Of a DNA stretch of 55,812 nt, positions 52,828 through 55,812 are shown piece after piece. The stretch spans positions 1 to 55,812 of the forward strand of contig CAJTGB010000032.1 of the NCBI GenBank assembly GCA_910575835.1, in the 5' to 3' direction. Each line of letters begins with the position of its first letter. Position 1 is the first letter of the stretch. Position numbers and translations under genes: made by a program. This stretch comes from Lachnospiraceae bacterium. Lineage in GTDB: Bacteria; Bacillota; Clostridia; Lachnospirales; Lachnospiraceae. The notes under the pieces are model-generated. The model saw only the letters and a program-made list of their open reading frames with translations. It was not told where the DNA came from and did not search any database.

Positions 52828-53607
52828 ATGGGTACATTTGAGTTTGACGGGGAAAAATACAGATCTGCGTCTAAACACCAAAAAGAATGGGGAAGTGATC
52901 TGATCGCAGAAATATCATTTGAAGGGAATGAAGTTGTGCTGGATCTTGGATGCGGAGACGGAATCCTGACAGAGCGATTGGCGCGTTTTGTTCCACACGG
53001 AACAGTTTTGGGGATAGACGCTTCCGTACATATGCTGAAAATTGCGGAAACGATTCATAAAAACAATCTTAAATTTGCATGTCTGGATATAAATAAGATG
53101 AATTATACTGATGAGTTTGACCTTGTTTTTTCCAATGCGGCGCTTCATTGGGTCAAAGATCATAAGAAGCTATTGAAAAATGCCTATAGGGCGTTAAAAG
53201 TTAATGGGAAAATATGGTGGGATTTCGGCGGTTCTGGTAATTGTGCTAATTTCTTCGATGTGATCAAGATGAAGATATCCGAGGATAACTATGTAAAATA
53301 TTTTACAGATTATGAATGGCCGTGGTTTATGCCGTCCAAAGAACAGTATACAGAATTAATTGCCGAGGCTGGATTCGCGTCATGGACGATTAGAGAATTA
53401 AACAGGGACAGATATTTTTCTGATACGTCTGAAATGATCCGGTGGATCGATCAACCCAGCCTTGTGCCGTTCATCAAACAGATTCCGCAGGAATTAAAAG
53501 AAACTTTCCGCCGGGAAGTAATTGAAGAAATGGTAAAAAGAACACAGCAGCCAGACGGTACTTGCTTTGAAACTTTTCGCAGGATCAGGATATGTGCCGG
53601 GAAATAG
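52828..53607 (+). CDS. class I SAM-dependent methyltransferase
   Basis: A 259-residue enzyme. SAM-binding motif I VLDLGCGDGILTERLA lies near residues 36-51, the acidic GIDAS follows near 65, and SNAALHWVKDHKKLL near 102-116 resembles trans-aconitate methyltransferase (Tam-like). RALKVNGKIWWDFGGSG is motif III. The substrate is unknown. It is divergent from the LysR gene and preceded by AGGAGG. Confidence 0.87.
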   Translation: MGTFEFDGEKYRSASKHQKEWGSDLIAEISFEGNEVVLDLGCGDGILTERLARFVPHGTVLGIDASVHMLKIAETIHKNNLKFACLDINKMNYTDEFDLVFSNAALHWVKDHKKLLKNAYRALKVNGKIWWDFGGSGNCANFFDVIKMKISEDNYVKYFTDYEWPWFMPSKEQYTELIAEAGFASWTIRELNRDRYFSDTSEMIRWIDQPSLVPFIKQIPQELKETFRREVIEEMVKRTQQPDGTCFETFRRIRICAGK

Positions 53608-53973
53608 CAGGAGGAAATTACGCATTTTCTGGAGGTGATCAGAAAAAGGGACTGTTTGACAGAATAAACACAGCGTTTGCCTATCTTAAATAAAGATATG
53701 GAATTATTCTGCTTTGATCGGCAGTTCTATGTTATAATTGGTAACAGTATAAGTCTGGCAGAGCCAGCGGAAATTGCGGAGGTTAGAGATGAGAAAACGA
53801 ATTAATCACTCGGTGCAGTTGTAAAACTGGCAGCAGATTGTATCGAGGTCAATCAAAAAGCAAAGGCTTATGTTGTCAGGAAACTGCACCGATCAACTGG
53901 CTAAGCGGGAGTGCCTGCGGGTATATTGCCGCGGGACGTTAACTACAACAGATATTGAAAGGAAGCAGTTTGA
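53608..53973 (+). promoter_or_regulatory. structured leader region before the second methyltransferase
   Basis: No substantial gene. TATAAT at 53733-53738 suggests a promoter about 235 bases before the ATG. CGGTGCAGTT (53811-53820) and AACTGCACCG (53882-53891) form a perfect inverted repeat. Before it, ATG at 53790 opens an 11-codon ORF (MRKRINHSVQL) that ends in the first arm. A GC-rich GCCGCGGGAC follows near 53928. The layout suggests a regulated leader such as attenuation control, of a class I do not recognise. Confidence 0.4.
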
Positions 53974-54627
53974 ATGAATAAAGCAGAATTAAGATCGATT
54001 TGGGAAAAGGAAGAGAAGGCGGCACAGATAATAGGCTGGGATTTTTCGCATATCCATGGGAGATATGAGGAAGAGGATGATCTGCCGTGGGACTATGAAA
54101 AGACGGTGAGGAAGTATTTGAGCAGGGATTTTGATATGTTAGACTATGATACCGGCGGCGGTGAATTTTTATTGTCTCTTGACCATCCATTTGACAAGAC
54201 AGCGGCAACGGAAGGATTCAAGCCTAATGTACGATTGTGTGAGGAAAAATTGTTGCCTCTGGGAATTAACTTTAAAGAGTGCGGCACACCTTCCGCGATT
54301 CCTTTTGGTAATGAAGCTTTTGATGTGATCATTAACCGGCATGGCAGTTTTGATGCCGGGGAATTATACCGCCTGTTAAAAAGGAACGGAATCTTTATTA
54401 CGGAGCAGGTAGGAAGCGATAATGACAGAGATTTGGTTGAGATGGTTCTTCCCGGAACGGATAAACCTTTCCCGCATTTAAACCTCAAAGAGCAGAGGGA
54501 GGAGTTTCCAGGGTTTTCCGTTGAGAGATGCTTTGATAAGCTATTGAAAATGCAGAAGGTCATTGAAGAAAAAGGGGAAATAAAAGGAACGGTTCATCGA
54601 TATTTGATTGCGGCAAGGAAAGTGTAA
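53974..54627 (+). CDS. class I SAM-dependent methyltransferase, second type
   Basis: A 217-residue protein. MLDYDTGGGEFLLSL near residues 48-62 is motif I, PFGNEAFDVIINRHGSFDAG near 110-129 covers motif II/post II, and LKRNGIFITEQVG motif III. The start MNKAELRSIWEKEEKAAQ is helical. The motif I Gly-rich loop keeps GGGE after an unusual D-T. AAGGAAG precedes ATG. Its long leader may regulate it. The substrate is not evident. Confidence 0.8.
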   Translation: MNKAELRSIWEKEEKAAQIIGWDFSHIHGRYEEEDDLPWDYEKTVRKYLSRDFDMLDYDTGGGEFLLSLDHPFDKTAATEGFKPNVRLCEEKLLPLGINFKECGTPSAIPFGNEAFDVIINRHGSFDAGELYRLLKRNGIFITEQVGSDNDRDLVEMVLPGTDKPFPHLNLKEQREEFPGFSVERCFDKLLKMQKVIEEKGEIKGTVHRYLIAARKV

Positions 54628-54709
54628 GCCGAACAGACAGGTTCAGAATGGTCAATAAGGGCACAAGTTTGGCATAAACCGAATATCCTGATAAAAAAGG
54701 ATTTTTTCG

Positions 54710-55594
54710 ATGAATAAAGTAAAACAGCAGATCCACTATTGTTGTGACGACACCATGAAGGGGAATGTCAGGGGGCAGAATGTAACGGTGGCGGTTCTGG
54801 ATACAGGGATGGCGGCGCATCCAGATCTTAAGGGAAGGATTCTGGCGTTTTATGACTGTGTCAGTCATCGTCATGGATTATACGATGACAGCGGGCACGG
54901 AACGCATGTGGGAGGAATTATTGCCGGCAGCGGTGCGCTGTCTCAGGGAAGGCTCGCCGGAATTGCACCGGAAGCGAATCTGGCAGCGGTGAAGGTCCTG
55001 GATGCCAAGGGTGAAGGAGATGTGATGCAGATCATGGAGGGAATCCGGTGGATCAGGAAGAACCGCAGCCGATACGGTATTCAAGTGGCAAATATATCGG
55101 TTGGTGCGAAGCTTGGACTGGATGAAGAGAAGGAGCGGTGTCTGATACAGGCGGTGGAGATGCTGTGGGACGACGGAATCACGGTTATTGTGTCGGCAGG
55201 GAATTACGGGCCGAAGGAAGGAAGCGTGACAGTTCCGGGGAACAGCCGTAAGGTGATTACTGTGGGGGCATTGGAGGAACCTGGGATGAAGAATATCTGT
55301 TCCGGCGCAGGGCCTACCAACCGGTGTATTGTGAAGCCGGAAGTTGTGGCGCCGGGGTATCAGGTTTTCTCTTGCAACAGCCTGTATCGTAAGAACAGGA
55401 TCCCTTATGTCAGAAAGAGCGGAACATCTATGGCAACGCCTGTGGTATCGGGTGCGGCGGCATTATTTCTGTCGAAATATCCGGGCGCGGCTAATGTAGA
55501 GATCAAACTTAAGCTCCGGGAGACCTGTGAGCGGCAGCATAACGGTAAGAATCAGGGGTGGGGGATACTCAGAGTAGACAGAATGCTGATGTAA
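54710..55594 (+). CDS. S8-family intracellular subtilase
   Basis: A 294-residue serine protease. The triad Asp is in VAVLDTGMAAHPDL near residue 30, His in DSGHGTHVGGIIAG near 65, and Ser in SGTSMATPVVSGAAAL near 240, with oxyanion Asn in VSAGNYGP near 165. It has no signal peptide and no long propeptide, so it resembles intracellular subtilisins. It is self-contained; no inhibitor or partner is adjacent. Confidence 0.92.
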   Translation: MNKVKQQIHYCCDDTMKGNVRGQNVTVAVLDTGMAAHPDLKGRILAFYDCVSHRHGLYDDSGHGTHVGGIIAGSGALSQGRLAGIAPEANLAAVKVLDAKGEGDVMQIMEGIRWIRKNRSRYGIQVANISVGAKLGLDEEKERCLIQAVEMLWDDGITVIVSAGNYGPKEGSVTVPGNSRKVITVGALEEPGMKNICSGAGPTNRCIVKPEVVAPGYQVFSCNSLYRKNRIPYVRKSGTSMATPVVSGAAALFLSKYPGAANVEIKLKLRETCERQHNGKNQGWGILRVDRMLM

Positions 55595-55679
55595 TTGTAA
55601 ATGGAATAAGAATACTTCCGTACAGTACGATTTTGTCGGTTACTTTAAATCAATAATATAGTGAAACAGGAGAAAAAAT

Positions 55680-55730
55680 ATGGAAAACACATTAAATATT
55701 GTATATCGGGAACCAATGTTAACAACTTAG
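55680..55730 (+). CDS. 16-codon ORF or remnant at window end
   Basis: ATG 55680 behind CAGGAGA reads MENTLNIVYREPMLTT and ends in TAG. It has a good ribosome site but is followed only by AT-rich sequence. It may be the broken start of a larger gene or a small peptide. I would not assign it a role. Confidence 0.25.
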   Translation: MENTLNIVYREPMLTT

Positions 55731-55812
55731 TAGTGGCATGATATCACAATAGGATTAAGCTATTAAACCAATAATAGCAGATGATAGGAATGATTAAAAT
55801 ACACTGAAAAAA

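Noticed and set aside
53900-53960. T-box riboswitch before the methyltransferase
   Set aside because: GCCGCGGGAC is only partly similar to the T-box core and no specifier loop or terminator/antiterminator pair is clear.

Overview
The window looks like a chromosomal segment from a Lachnospiraceae-type gut Firmicute (Clostridium cluster XIVa, in the neighbourhood of [Clostridium] scindens / hylemonae / Dorea). This is judged from gene content and style: type A-like RNase P RNA, purine-rich Shine-Dalgarno sites, GGGtGRT protein, Cys-rich chorion-like protein, holin-like type I toxins. The species is an inference.

Region by region. 1-5 kb: an esterase and a small companion, a MoaB/MogA-like protein, an MBL-fold hydrolase, RNase HI, glutaminase, then rnpB. 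5-6.7 kb (minus): pyrB-pyrI behind a promoter, a 13-bp inverted repeat and a U-rich leader ORF that overlaps the pyrB start. 6.7-13.5 kb: a membrane protein, pheA, a DUF815 ATPase, a MATE transporter and rqcH. 13.6-18.7 kb: a housekeeping run yicC-gmk-rpoZ-rimO-pgsA-cinA. 18.7-31.7 kb: the exceptional part. 31.9-33.7 kb: an Fe-S scaffold / GGGtGRT gene pair. 33.7-35.2 kb: a relic island between 47-bp direct repeats, followed by the second of two type I toxin modules. 35.6-43.5 kb: FMN-binding lipoprotein, chemoreceptor, DUF2971 protein, DeoR regulator, a TruA paralogue with a substituted catalytic residue, thioesterase, small proteins and a J-domain protein. 43.7-51.8 kb: type I restriction-modification hsdM-hsdS-hsdR with a DUF3990/DUF3791 toxin-antitoxin-like cassette between hsdS and hsdR. 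51.8-55.6 kb: LysR regulator, two methyltransferases and an intracellular subtilase.

The main discovery is a cluster in which five genes are interrupted by an in-frame TGA that is best read as selenocysteine. In four the same frame continues as conserved-looking protein; in the fifth Cys-Sec is the very C-terminus, with TAG immediately after. Each TGA is followed at 16-25 nt by a small hairpin whose loop begins with G, as expected of a bacterial SECIS. The products are a membrane-anchored protein ending Cys-Sec (saoC-like), an ABC permease with Sec in a membrane segment (saoP-like), an 84-residue thioredoxin-like protein with CAUC (saoT-like), a periplasmic binding-like protein with Cys-Sec (saoB-like) and a MerB-like organometal lyase with Cys-Sec at the catalytic cysteine position (saoL-like). 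Among them lie an ArsP-like permease (saoE), an ABC ATPase (saoA), a DsrE-like protein (saoD), an HMA metallochaperone-like protein, a DUF3343 Se/S-carrier-like protein, a second ABC binding protein, a LysR regulator and a histidine kinase/response regulator pair. From memory this matches the 'SAO' selenocysteine-assisted organometal gene set used in NCBI protein-family naming. The inferred job is uptake, bond cleavage and export of an organometal(loid) with Cys-Sec pairs as soft-metal ligands. Conventional gene calling would break or truncate all five selenoproteins.
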